This document shows, in pieces, positions 13,288-25,024 of a stretch of 64,000 nt of DNA. The stretch's first letter is position 1. Each line of letters starts with the position of its first letter. The stretch lies in NCBI GenBank assembly GCA_030562195.1, contig CM060200.1:23289023-23353022 (forward strand), read 5' to 3'. Source of the DNA: Nipponacmea schrenckii. Taxonomy: Eukaryota > Mollusca > Gastropoda > Lottiidae. Under the pieces are notes generated by a model that was given only the letters and a program-made list of their open reading frames with translations, was not told where the DNA came from and made no database searches. A program made the translations under genes and the position numbers.

Positions 13288-14630
13288 TAGTATGGTGGTG
13301 GGTATTGGCACTAGTCAGTCCAGTAAGATAATTTAGTGGTCTCACTTTTTGCAAGAGATATTACGTTCTCCATATAAATTTCTAGCAAAAAATCTGAATT
13401 TACGGCAATACAAAGATTTCCAAATAAGAACATACCACCATTTACCAATTTCATGTTCTATGGACGAAAAAGTATGCTAGGAATTCCCATTGTTCCCAAC
13501 ATTCACTCAAATGGTTGTTGCCACTTCCTGTCGCCATACTTCCCCATACAGCACAGAGGTTTATGTTGTACGACTTTGAACCAGATGATGTGGTTGTCTT
13601 AGGTGGTCAATTTAAAGCTCTGAATCTCTTTCCTCAGTTGATAGCCATGATGCTTTTTGGTCTAATTCAGGATAAACTAGATAGTAACCAAAACAGGAGT
13701 TGTACAATCAAATTGCTATTTTCAAAATCCTGCTAGGGGCTTATATCCAGTCTCAGTATTTATTGATATATTTATCAGAAATTTTGATTTCCACTTCATT
13801 GACCAATGCAGGAGTGAAAGTAATAAACAACCACACCAGCGAAGAACGCCCTCACAGTATGATTGCAGTTTCAAACACCCTACGAGTGGTAAAAAAAATC
13901 TAGATCCAGCAGTCTTTGGTAGCCTGATCTGCGATTTTCTTCATCCAAACTTTACCAATTAAATTGCCTGGGTGAATACCATCCTTGTACAGTTAATAGC
14001 TGTAATACCGGCCAGTTGTTGGTTGAGCAGATTCTGCACTGGTACTTCTTTTTCTGCACGCTTTAGACACCCTGTAAAGATCCACGCAAAAATAATGAGA
14101 ATGACTTCCAAAGTAATTATTTATAGATCTGAGAAATGTGTCCAGTTCAGAAATTTGAGCTACCAGTTGGCGGTCTTGGTCTTCGAAAACTGATGGATCT
14201 TTATGGTACCTCTTCTGGTTCCACAGAAATATGGAGAAGTAAGGGTACTTGAACAATCTACTGATATTTGTCAGCTATATCCCTGACTAATGAATTGTCA
14301 TGAGATACAAGACTGATAAAGCCAGATTTGTCCTTGGATGTCAAGTCACAGGTTCCAAGCCAAACATACACAGGGGGCCCGGAACCTAATCTCCTCTGCA
14401 AGATTATCTCAGATAGTCAAGGGCATGGGAGTCCTTCCTCCTTTAGAATTAATGAAAACTTGTCTTTTAACATCATTACTGCCATTAGGCCTAGCAATAG
14501 CAGATCTGGGCCTAGATCACTAGTACTAAACTCTAAATGATTCCACTTGCTATCTGCGAAAAGTAAGGGTGTGTAAACCTTATTTTCCTTCGGAATGCAG
14601 CTTTCCTTGGTCAAAAATTTATGAAGTTAT
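12708..14630 (+). repeat. 1.92-kb tandem duplication, unit 1
   Basis: Runs from within a 160-bp monomer (gtatccacatttgaagc) to atttatgaagtt. Unit 2 follows directly. The junction at ~14630 puts the SGNH-like gene straight against monomer sequence. By eye the two units differ by about ten substitutions and a few 1-3-nt indels, so the duplication is recent relative to the surrounding transposon decay. Confidence 0.9.
13900..14630 (-). pseudogene. SGNH-like gene, truncated copy in unit 1
   Basis: Minus-strand reading. LFADSKWNHLEF (near 14.55 kb) is a block-I-like site. VYVWLGTCDLTSK (near 14.37 kb) is a block-III-like stretch. Then come FSIFLWNQKRYH and YKDGIHPGN (near 13.98 kb), where DGIH fits the D-x-x-H catalytic dyad of SGNH/GDSL hydrolases. 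The stop is at 13900-13902. The frame shifts at least twice, near 14.42 and 14.25 kb. The 5' end is lost at the duplication junction. The enzymatic role is inferred from motif order only. Confidence 0.55.
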
Positions 14631-16552
14631 GTATCCACATTTGAAGCTACAGTTTTTATCCGATCTTAAAGAAACTTGGTATAAATGTATATATTGATGA
14701 TATCTCAAGTTCGAAAATGGAAATTATCGCATGAACGATTTTTGAGTTATTGCCCTTGACTTAGTAAAAACGCGTCAAATTTGGGTTGTATCCACATTTG
14801 AAGCTACAGTTTTATCCGATCTTAAAAAAAACTTGGTATAAATGTATATATTGATGATATCTCCTTGACCTTGACTTAGCAAAATCTTGTCAAAATTTTA
14901 GTTTCGATGCAATAAATCCTCCAATTTTCAGAGGATGTTGATGAAACTTGGTGTGAGCATTGGAATTGATTAGGCCTCAGTCAAGTTTGAATTTGACAGT
15001 TTTTCAATGAATTTGTTTTAAGTTATTACCCTTGACTTAGTAAAATTGCGTCAAGTTCTAAATTAACAATTTTCCATGAACAGTTTTTGAGTTTTTGCCC
15101 TTAACTTCAATATTAATTCAGTGAATGTTTTTTGAGTTATTTCTCTATTTATCTTTCAAATTCAATGCTGCCAGTGGGCGTATGTTACCTTGCCTGGCAA
15201 GCTATCTTTTTTATAGTATGGTGGTGGGTATTGGCACTAGTCAGTCCAGTAAGATAATTTAGTGGTCTCACTTTTTGCAAGAGATATTACGTTCTCCATA
15301 TAAATTTCTAGCAAAAAATCTGAATTTACGGCAATACAAAGATTTCCAAATAAGAACATACCACCATTTACCAATTTCATGTTCTATGGACGAAAAAGTA
15401 TGCTAGGAATTCCCATTGTTCCCATACATTCACTCAAATGGTTGTTGCCACTTCCTGTCGCCATACTTCCCCATACAGCACGGAGGTTTATGTTGTACGA
15501 CTTTGAACCAGATGATGTGGTTGTCTTAGGTGGTCAATTTAAAGCTCTGTATCTCTTTCCTCAGTTGATAGCCATGATGCTTTTTGGTCTAATTCAGGAT
15601 AAACTAGATAGTAACCAAAACAGGAGTTGTACAATCAAATTGCTATTTTCAAAATCCTGCTAGGGGCTTATATCCAGTCTCAGTATTTATTGATATATTT
15701 ATCAGCAATTTTGATTTCCACTTCATTGACCAATGCAGGAGTGAAAGTAATAAACCACACCAGCGAAGAACGCCCTCACAGTATGATTGCAGTTTCAAAC
15801 TCCCTACGAGTGGTAAAAAAAATCTAGATCCAGCAGTCTTTGGTAGCCTGATCTGCGATTTTCTTCATCCAAACTTTACCAATTAAATTGCCTGGGTGAA
15901 TACCATCCTTGTACAGTTAATAGCTGTAATACCGGCCAGTTGTTGGTTGAGCAGATTCTGCACTGGTACTTCTTTTTCTGCACACTTTAGACACCCTGTA
16001 AAGATCCACGCAAAAATAATGAGAATGACTTCCAAAGTAATTATTTATAGATCTGAGAAATGCGTCCAGTTCAGAAATTTGAGCTACCAGTTGGCGGTCT
16101 TGGTCTTCGAAAACTGATGGATCTTTATGGTACCTCTTCTGGTTCCACAGAAATATGGAGAAGTAAGGGTACTTGAACAATCTACTGATATTTGTCAGCT
16201 ATATCCCTGACTAATGAATTGTCATGAGATACAAGACTGATAAAGCCAGATTTGTCCTTGGATGTCAAGTCACAGGTTCCAAGCCAAACATACACAGGGG
16301 GCCCGGAACCTAATCTCCTCTGCAAGATTATCTCAGATAGTCAAGGGCATGGGAGTCCTTCCTCCTTTAGAATTAATGAAAACTTGTCTTTTAACATCAT
16401 TACTGCCATTAGGCCTAGCAATAGCAGATCTGGGCCTAGATCACTAGTACTAAACTCTAAATGATTCCCCTTGCTATCTGCGAAAAGTAAGGGTGTGTAA
16501 ACCTTATTTTCCTTCGGAATGCAGCTTTCCTTGGTCAAAAATTTATGAAGTT
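14631..16552 (+). repeat. 1.92-kb tandem duplication, unit 2
   Basis: Near-identical to 12708-14630 (offset 1924-1927 bp). Differences include a 3-bp deletion near 15753 and single-base changes near 15482, 15550 and 16469. Unit 2 continues at its right end into the native 5' part of the SGNH-like gene, so unit 2 carries the original right junction. Confidence 0.9.
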
Positions 16553-16797
16553 TCCTTTCCATTTTTGAATAGCAATCCTCACCTGTAAAGAGATGCGAGC
16601 TCTAAGACACTATCCTGCTGACTGCCTGGTAGGCCTACGTAGGTATGGTGTAAAAACCATATCACAGACGTTGAGTAAGGATCGACCTGCTATGGCTTCT
16701 TCTGTGTATTAATTCTTCGTTCTTCATCTGTAACTGTCCTTCTTCTGTGATTCTTCTTGGCCTTTTTGCCGAAGACTGAGTCCACGTTCATACGCTG
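15824..16797 (-). pseudogene. SGNH-hydrolase-like gene of the TTAA transposon
   Basis: The fuller copy. A possible first exon begins at 16797 with MNVDSVFGKKAKKNHRRR, a basic, nuclear-signal-like start, and runs to about 16690. A second exon appears to start after ctctttacag near 16584 (GEDCYSKMERKLHKF). It then gives VYTPLLFADSKGNHLE (block I-like, with Ser in ADS), VYVWLGTCDLTSK (block III-like), FSIFLWNQKRYH and YKDGIHPGN (D-x-x-H), ending at the stop 15824-15826. Frameshifts near 16.35 and 16.17 kb break it. SGNH folds act as esterases/lipases or acyl-group hydrolases; the substrate is unknown. It lies inside the TTAA element and could be its own gene or captured cargo. The hAT-like MITE sits 52 bp upstream of the start codon. 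Confidence 0.55.
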
Positions 16798-16848
16798 TGG
16801 CGCGCCGTTTTGTTGCACGGAGAAATCGTGTTACTTCGGTCACGTGGT

Positions 16849-17886
16849 CAGGAGCGTAGCGTGACCATTTTGACTGGGGGGGGGGGGGTGTAACGTCTAA
16901 GTTTTACCGACGAACACGTGTAACGTCAAAGTTTTACCGACGAACACGTGTACTTCCCGGGGCAAAAATAACTTACTCGCACTTTTAAGTATATACATTA
17001 TACACGAACGAAATCCATCGTTAAAGCAAATCCTAAACCTTAGAAAACCATATCAATCAGGGGTGTATCTAGAATATGGCTGAGAGGGGGGGACTGAAAG
17101 GTGATTTTTCCAAGGCAAGCCCTGCAGGCCAAAGGCCTTCGTATTCGGCCCTTGCAGTGGCGGGGGGTTCGGGGGTCCTTCCCCGGAAAATTTTACATAC
17201 TTGGAAACCCGGAGAATACATCTGACGCGATTTTGGAAGTCTTTTCCACTGGTCCAAATTATCAATTTTCATCAGAAAACCATATGTTTTCTATGTCCTT
17301 TTTCGACCTATTCTGCGTTTTACCGACATGGGGGGGGGGGGGGGGGTTCGGCTGTTCTCCCCCTGAAAATTTTACAAACTACGAAACCCGGAAAATACAT
17401 CTGACGCGATTTTGGAAGTCGTTTCCACCGGTCAAAATTATCAATTTTCGTCGGACAACCATATGTTTTCTATAGCCTTTTTCGACCTATTCTGCGGTTT
17501 ACCGACAAGTTCAGTAAAAATCACTTTTTATGTAGACGAACAGTTTTCCGATAACATCATAACTGACACAAGGTTTCCACACTTTCGGTCAGCCAATCGG
17601 TTTTACTGAAGGCTCTATTTCCCATCCATGACCGTCTATTATCGACCGATTCCGCGTTTTATCGACAAGTTTAGTAAAAATCACTTTAATGTAGACGAAC
17701 GGTTTACCGATAACATCTTAAGAGACACAAGGTTTTCACTCTTTCGGTTAACAAATCGGTTTTACCGACGGCTCCATCTATGACCTTCTTCTATCGGCCA
17801 ATTCCGCGTTTTACCGACGAGTTCAGTAAAACTGGGGGGTGTGACACCCCCCCCCCCCACCCCCCCCCCCGGTAGCTACGCCCCTG
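16849..17886. mobile_element. hAT-like MITE
   Basis: Flanked by CACGTGGT at 16841-16848 and 17887-17894, an 8-bp target duplication. Ends: CAGGAGCGTAGCGTGACC and, reverse-complemented, CAGGGGCGTAGCTACC. A CAGGGG-type terminus with 8-bp duplication is typical of hAT elements. The interior is non-coding. It has a G run near 16877, another near 17331 and a C run near 17848-17871. Two or more imperfect ~180-bp repeats start at 17217 and 17397 with 'catctgacgcgattttgg'. Open frames across these repeats are by-products of the repeat. Confidence 0.75.
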
Positions 17887-17894
17887 CACGTGGT

Positions 17895-18849
17895 CAAAGA
17901 GGTGACGTAATAACCATCACTATGGAAGACTCTGGAAGTAAAAATTTCTCTCATTGTCATATTCGTAACTGAAGAAGAAATCCTTCATTTCTTGTGTTGG
18001 AGAAATATTCATATTACATTGGTCCGTATTTACTTATTGAGTTAATGGTGGACTCAAAAGTCACTTTTATAGATAGGCCCCTAGCCTAGGCCACACATTT
18101 TATAGTTCCCATCGTAGGGGCCTAGCACCTGATTCCACATGATTCCAAAACTTGCAAGAACTGATGTTTCGAAAACTTGTTGTGAAATAGAGTTAATAAC
18201 TGAATATAACTTATAACTTGACTGTAATTTGGGTTCGTTTACAGGAGTAACTCATTGGCAAGGATGTAAACCTAATCTGTCAACTCAAGGCTTAAGTGTT
18301 ACATATTTTTTATGACCTCTTTGGACTGCCGTAAACACATGACATTTATGGTAAATATTGTGGTAAATACTAAAACATTTTTTTTTAATATACAATGACA
18401 TAGAAATGTTTTATTCGGTAAATTATCGCCGTTTATATAAAAATATGTCAATAAAATATTTTTGGTGAATAATTTCGAAACTTTATAAACAAAACTTGTG
18501 AGACTTGCACCATCACGTGGTCTGTATGTTTACATTGACGGTTTCCTGTTTGAAGGTAAATTTCTTTTATTTTCGGGATATTTATTTCCTTTTTATGCTG
18601 ATTGTATTATTCCATGTACATCAAAGTTAAAGGATTGCATAATGTAACCTCATGTCAGTTTCCCGATCTTTCACATTTCATCAATGTTGACATTTTTCTT
18701 GAGAAATACCGATTGACTCCCTATGAACGAAGACCTACGCACATCAAAGATTTCTGTGTGGTTTTGATGTTTTCAAATGAAGTTTTCGTTTCAGTCAGTT
18801 TTTAAATGCATCAATTAATCAATTATTCTCAACGCTTATTTTTCAGCGT
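17895..18849. other. TTAA-transposon residual sequence
   Basis: Between the hAT-like MITE and the P element. I recognise no transposase motif. A 67-codon frame from 18602 has no known domain. The sequence just before the P-element insertion (cttatttttcag) would be a good splice acceptor for an exon that resumes at 30116, so a split host-transposon exon is possible. Confidence 0.4.
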
Positions 18850-18857
18850 AATAAGAT

Positions 18858-18937
18858 CACAGGCACCAGATTCTGATAAAAAAAAAATTCGTATATGTAT
18901 TAAGAATAGAAAGGTACCTAAGGCGCCATCTTGTTCT
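18858..18937 (+). repeat. P element left terminal inverted repeat
   Basis: Starts CACAGGCACCAGATTC and includes attcgtatatgtattaagaa and gtacctaaggcgccatc. Complementary to 30012-30115 apart from A/T-run length and the duplicated 12-mer on the right. Confidence 0.9.
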
Positions 18938-19071
18938 AAAAAGTACTGGTAACGGAAGTAGGCAAAGATTACGTCATAGTACGGATTGAATAAATTCCTG
19001 TCCATTGATTGGTCAGACTTATTTGCGAGGTTTCTTCAAAACAAACCCTTTGTTGTGATTTTATCTGAGCG

Positions 19072-20706
19072 ATGTTCTTGACATCTGAGCAGTGTCGTGC
19101 GCTGGAATACGCCGAAAAGGGACACAATTTGGTTATAATAGGTCAGTCTGGAACTGGAAAGAGCTTTTTTTTATTAAAGAATGTGTTAAAAAATTGTCAG
19201 AAAATTGTGGAAAACGTATCGCAATTACCGCCAGCACTGGAATTGCTGCGAAGCAATTTCAGAACGGTACCACTGTTCATCACTGGGCAGGTTTACGTGA
19301 TGGCAGGTACAACCAACACGAACTGTTGAATATACTACAGAAAGAAGAAGGCTGTACCACCTCATCAAGAATTAAAGACACCGATGTCTTATTAATTGAT
19401 GAAATTAGTATGATTAGTATATGAGCAAGTAAGAACAATATTTTCTTATGAACCATATATATAATAGGCACAAAATAAATGCAGGCTTAAATGAAAAATA
19501 ATTCACGATTTCAATTACCAAGATTTGTCATTATCTTAAACAGTTCTATCTAGTGTATTATGTCCAACCTGGATATAAATGCCCCCAGACATTACTTTCG
19601 CTTACATGTACTCTATTTTGTTCAAAGGCAGGTGGCCTATTATAAAATATAGTATATCTAACTTATGAAGTTCTGTCCCACACAGGCCTAGCTAATATGA
19701 AACTTCTGCACTGATCATAAATTTTTGGTTCTGTCAAATTGATTCAATTTAGTATTGTGCTATTTAATTTAAGTATTGTTTCAATCGTATCTTTGCAGCT
19801 TGAGTTTGTATGCAGGAAGATAAGAGAACCAAGTATGATCTTTGGAACCTCCAACTTATTTTAGTGGGAGACTTTTTTCAACTACCTCCCGTTCCAGACA
19901 ACTGAAATTACGACCCAGGAATATATGCGTTCAACTCAGAAATCTGGTCAAAATGCATGACACATAAAATTGAATTCACTCAAGTTCTTCGTCAAGGTGA
20001 CCATGCCTTAATACATGCTATTAATGAGCTAGAAAGAGGACAGCCTTCCTCCGCAACAAACGATTTGATGTCTTCGCTTTCTAGACGGTTACAAGATTGA
20101 GGCACCCCAGTTTATCTATAAGGTACCAATTTCGAAGTGGATTGTTTTAATGCATCTGAGTTAACAAAGTTCCCAGGACATCAAATGGTGTATATGTCTG
20201 AAGATATCGGAAATAATCGAGAGCTCAAAAGAATAATTTCGAAAAAAATTCTTATGCTCAAAGTAAACTGCCCGGTCATTCTCCTTAGAAACATTTCAAA
20301 AACTCTTGTGAATGGACTTATGGGAAAAGTTGTTTTATTAGACGCTAATGGTCCTACCGTACAGTTTGATGACATAGTTATTAGATTACCCAAAATGTCA
20401 TTTACAGTTTATAGTTCTTCTGAACAAAATGTGGTAGCAGAAAGACATCAGTATCCGATTTCTTTAGCGTTTGCTATGACAGTACATAAGTCACAAAGTT
20501 TGACAATACCAACGTTGGTTATTGACTGCAAAAATATTCACCTTGCAGGTCAACTCGGTGTTGCTGTTGGACGTGCTGTCAGTGTTCATGGACTCCGCAT
20601 ACTCAATTACCACCCCTCTTGTTGCAGAAAACACAAACCTGAGGTGTTGGAATACTCTGATAAAGCTTCGCAACTACTTTCCGAAGATCTATCGTGTTGT
20701 AAAAAG
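19072..20706 (+). pseudogene. PIF1-like DNA helicase of the P element (broken)
   Basis: SF1B helicase related to PIF1, which unwinds DNA 5'-3' using ATP. Exon 1 from ATG 19072 encodes MFLTSEQCRALEYAEKGHN, Walker A GQSGTGKS (~19.14 kb), ASTGIAAKQF (motif Ia) and LLIDEISM (Walker B, ~19.39 kb). A likely intron lies between donor ~19429 (CAA|gtaaga) and acceptor 19798 (tttgcag). Exon 2 gives LEFVCRKIREPS, LVGDFFQLPPVP (motif III), RQGDHALI, CPVILLRN, FAMTVHKSQSLT (motif V) and LGVAVGRAVS (motif VI). Breaks: a one-base change in the T run after Walker A, a shift near 19.42 kb, a shift in the 'GLQL'-type region, and stops near 19904 and 20097. It lies inside the P terminal repeats, head-on toward the transposase. 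It may be one gene with the PHD-bearing frame that follows. Confidence 0.85.
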
Positions 20707-20913
20707 GTATGTTACAAATACTGCAGCATTAATGATTAAATATATCACAGATAAGATCATAATATATTGATAATTTCCCTAACATAGACAGTTGTTGGGA
20801 GCTTGGTATTTTCATATTACACATAGTATATATAGGCAGAGATATTTAAAAAACACATTTTTATCACCCAAATTGCCTCTCTGGATATATTATATTTTTT
20901 TATATATTTGTAG

Positions 20914-23014
20914 ATAGCGGATGATACAATTACTGATGTTTCTGGAGAAATGATCTTACATGTAGAATATAGTGATGAGTCCGAATTTGAAGAAGATGTT
21001 GAAAAAAATATTATTCTTTTTGAAACCAAGAAACGTGGTGACTCAGTAGTGATAGGTAACCTTAATATCCAGGTTTCAATACCTGTCAGTAATTCAGGTC
21101 AGAGGGACTGACATGATAAAAAGTGTCTTGTCGTTTGGATGGAGCAATAAACTGAGGCTCTGTGTACTAAAGTATATGCATGCTTAAGATATCCCTGCAG
21201 TTGGAAATCGAAAAATGAGTTGGCTAATGTCACAAAATTGCCCTCATTGTGCACTGTATTAGCCCAAACAAGTGAAAAAAGTTGAACGAAAAATGTCATA
21301 AAACTTTATTTTTTTCAGAAACCTAAGACAGTAGAAGAGCAATATACAGAATCTGATACGATTGAAATATTACAAAGCATTCATGTCAGCAATCCTATTA
21401 GCCCCTCTCAACTGGTATTAAATTCCTGCATTGAAAATCTTCTGAAACATCCATGGAAAGTTCAAACATAATTTACCAAAAAGTCAAAGAATTTCAAGCT
21501 TCACCAATCCCAGTTATTACGACAAAACAATGGACAGAATTTTATAAATCATTCCATGGTTATCTCTCCTCAAGAGAATACAGCAATTTGTTCGAAAATT
21601 TATTCAAACCAAATCCTGTAAACATGTTATTGGCAAGAAGTTTACAGGCACGAATCAGGAAAGATTTTGTGACTGGAACAAACAATAAACTGGAGTCTGA
21701 ATCGACAGTACAAACACCTGTGTCTATAGCAAAGTCTGGTTATGGTAAAATTCGGTATGTGGGTGGACGATCAAAGGTTAAACATCATTATGCAAACTTA
21801 GTGCGAAATGACATTCAATCATCAGGAGTTTTTATGGACCCTAGTTTGCAAATTATGGTGAATTTACTACAATCCCTTACAATTTCTCAAGGAGAGACAA
21901 TAGAAAATACAAAGTATCCTGAAAGTGTTCTTGACACATTAAGAAAACAATATTTTTCATGTGGTTTAACAAACATATCAGATAACACATTTGAATTTTT
22001 CTTGGAAGTAGAGAAAAAACGTTTACCATTTTGTAAAAAGTCTGTGTTAGCGGAACACGGAGAAAAAAACTCTAACCCATATTCATAAAGAGGTTCTTCT
22101 TGACAAATACTTATACAACAGATGGGTAATGCTATTTTCGAAAGTTAATACCGGTACAGTATGTTTTAGAGATAATGACAATGATTGTGATTCTGTAAAT
22201 TTACTTCTAGAAGACATTGTAGATACAAGTGGGGCTATTGTAAATTTATTTGAAAAGGTTGTGATATCTTATCTGAATGTGACAGATGCAGAATATCGAC
22301 GAAAAATGTTGGAAAAACTTGGGAAAACAAAAACAATGGAACATCGTAAACTAGTTTTGTCAAAGAGTGGAAAATCAGTAAATAAGCTTGTACAAATTTC
22401 CATTGAGGATATTAAAACGGATAAATCAATTGGAAAAGAAGCTTCTCACTTACAATTAAAGGGCAGTTTGCTTAGAGACTCAACAAAATTGTCTATATTA
22501 ACTAAACCAGATATTATGCGACTGGGAAAATGCTATGGTTTAAATTTGAATAAATCAAGTAAAGGAACTTTTAGCAAAATATCTGGCAACAGCTGTATTG
22601 AACAGTGATAAGATGACTTATCCAGATGCTCTTAATGAAGGCAATGTAATAACCAGTTCACAGTTGGATACAGAATTCCAGGCCAATCCGGTTGCTGGTC
22701 CCAGTAATGTAAAAGGAACTATTGACAGCACAACAAAAAAAAATAAACACACAGAAAAGAGTATGGGTACGGGTAAAGGTAAAGGTAAAGGAAAGAAGAG
22801 AGAAGGAAAAGAAATGTGGAAGAATATATAGATGAAACGATTTGTATTTTGTGTAAAGAAATGTGGTGTAATGCTAATGAATAACCATGGATTGGATGCA
22901 GTGTTTGTGATGGTTGGTGGCATAAATCATGTGCAGGAATAACAGAAGATGAGTGGGCTGTAGTTTCTCAAGAAGATACAGTATGGCAGTGTCCTAAATG
23001 CAATAGAACTACAG
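20914..23014 (+). pseudogene. Accessory coding region with C-terminal PHD finger
   Basis: Continues in helicase orientation after introns 20707-20913 and 21056-21318, with usable donors and acceptors. An acidic exon (DESEFEEDVEKN) is followed by a long frame starting KPKTVEEQYTESDT. It runs through IPVITTKQWTEFYKSFHG, YGKIRYVGGRSKVKHHYA, FFLEVEKKRLPFCKKS, EYRRKMLEKLGKTKTMEH and LTKPDIMRLGKCYGL into a Gly/Lys-rich linker (GKGKGKGKKREGK, ~22.78 kb). It ends in a C4HC3 zinc finger at 22.84-23.00 kb: CILC, then CSVC, WWHKSC and CPKC, the spacing of a PHD finger. PHD fingers usually read histone tails. Frameshifts near 21.45, 22.06, 22.58 and 22.82 kb and a stop at ~22880, between the first two Cys pairs, break it. 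I do not recognise the central part. Confidence 0.7.
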
Positions 23015-23208
23015 GTATCTACAAACTTATCATATTTCAATTTGGCAGTATGAAACCTCTTAACTTAATGAGGTATGGCAAATTAATCTGAGGAAAAATT
23101 TGCAAAAACCCTTTCAAATTGTTAATAACTTAAAATACCGGTAACAGTTTAATATTAAACAAATAATTATCAAGTTTAACTTATAATTTTAACTCTTTGC
23201 ACAAAGAT

Positions 23209-25020
23209 TTATAATGGAAGAGCACCACTACTGACTGTCCTTCTTCTCCGAGCAGCATTTGCTTTTTTTGAAATTACTCCTTGGCAGAGAGTGATGCTGT
23301 TTGTTGCATAACTGTATTGGAAATAATTGGGATTAGTTCCAGCACCATGGTGCAGACCTCTTTGTTGACTAAAATTATTTTCTATCGCATCACTGTTGAC
23401 AAATAAAGGTGTGACATGGTGTTTTATTTTGAGTGTCACATTAGTTGCTAATTGTCTAAAACCAAGAATTAGAAATCTGAGATCTTCTCTTGTTTCTTGA
23501 GACATTAGTTCTTTTGGTGATTTGGTATCTGTTTCCCAATTAATGAACCATTCATATATAGCTTGCAGCTTCTCCAACCGATAGTCATTTGTATCATATA
23601 GAGGCCTGCGGTCTGAAATATTTGAATAAGATTACTAGTCTGTTGTAGGAAATCAATTACCCCATCACATTGCAAGTCTCCATTGGGTATCCTCGCCTTA
23701 TATTGAGAAAATAAATGGAGCATATCATGATTTAGTACCTCTTCAGCAAGATGATTTCGCATTTTGTCGGCTTGATTTGGATATAAGTGATCATGTGTCA
23801 ATTAATGGTGTATAGATAGTCCATGATGTTTATCCCATTCATATGCAGCCCTGAATGTTCTCCATGTTATATATCTTCCTTGATGTGTAAGTAATCTTGT
23901 GTGATATTTTTCAGAACCACTTTTCAGAATGTTGTTACGTATCTTCTTGATAAAATGGGAAGGGTCAGGAAGAAAAATTATTGGCAGTGAATTAAATGGA
24001 TTAAATGCTGACATATTGTTTTCTTCAGGTGATAGCTGAAAGTGAAATTTAATGAATACTCGGTTATTTGAGGCACCATCAAGACAAGAGTAAATTGTGT
24101 GAAATCCCCAGTTCTCCAAGGCCTTTACAACATCCCAGAATGTACAATAAATTTGAGGACCATTTAGCTGTACAGTTGGATAGTGTGCTACAAGAAAACG
24201 AAAACCAGTTAACCCTTGAAACATATATTGCATTACATGATTGGCTGCAGTATCTTTCCCTTTTGAAGACAACACACCTGCCTCAGGACCCACATCTACA
24301 AATCCTACTAGTGTGGATTCTTTATTTGATTTTGACAATTGGATGTCCTCCTGAATTGCCATCTCATCCAATATTACACCACCATAGAACCCCTCAGGTG
24401 GTATTTTGTCATGGAGGGCTTGCATGTACATCCACTGAAGCATCTGATCATTTATACCCGCTTTCGGTTTAACTGAATTTTTTAAACCAGATAATGTACA
24501 AGTTGATGGCAAAATAATTGCGTTACTATGAAGTATTTGTTCATAAACACGGGGACTTCTGGTCCATATTGACATGGCAAGTTGCATAGTATCATCATCC
24601 CATCTTCTGGATCGGGGTTCAGCAACACTTGAATTAATTATTTGTGATTTTAATAAATTTATTTGAGCCTCTTTTAGATATGGAGCTTTACATTCGATAA
24701 GTTTAATTAGTTGTAATGGTGTTAGAGAATCAGATGTTTGGTCAGAATGTGTTTGGATATGAGCTTCATTATTTGTTGAATTCTGTACCTGTATTTTGTT
24801 GTGAGCATTTACACTAGATTTTTCAGAGCTGCACTTCTTACATGCTAATGTTTTTTTGTATGATGTTATAGGAATAATTTTCTCACACTGTGTTGAATTA
24901 TGCCTGAAGAAGCTAACATTGCGAAATCCGGATTGCATATATTGAGGAGTGCCCTGTATCTTATTTGTTGTAAGTTGATTTGTATTAAATATTTTTATAT
25001 CCATACCAACTCTGTTTTGT
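23209..25020 (-). pseudogene. P/THAP9-type transposase, central and C-terminal part
   Basis: Minus strand, ending at 23209. Recognisable P-superfamily landmarks in order: RRWDDDTMQLAMSIW, YGGVILDEMAIQEDI (first acidic residue), GFVDVG, FRFLVAHYP, IYSCLDGASNNR (second acidic residue), FLPDPSHFIKKIRNN, then DHLYPNQADKMRNHLAEEV. Further on are YRLEKLQAIYEWFINW, REDLRFLILGFRQL and VNSDAIENNFSQQRGLHHG, with NTNPxYxQY-like sequence next to the last acidic residues. The family cuts and pastes DNA with an RNase H-like core that uses GTP. An in-frame TAA at 23799-23801 and a frameshift near 23.60 kb inactivate it. The N-terminal part lies beyond the Penelope insertion at 28795-29068. I do not see a THAP zinc finger. 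Confidence 0.88.
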
Positions 25021-25024
25021 GATA

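Noticed and set aside
13515..13903. Plus-strand frames repeated at 15379-15827
   Set aside because: The repetition comes from the 1.92-kb duplication. They lie beyond or antisense to the SGNH-like gene, have no known domain, and differ between units by frame-breaking indels.
17053..17609. Overlapping 60-120-codon frames on both strands
   Set aside because: They arise from internal repeats and G/C runs of the hAT-like MITE; no domain.
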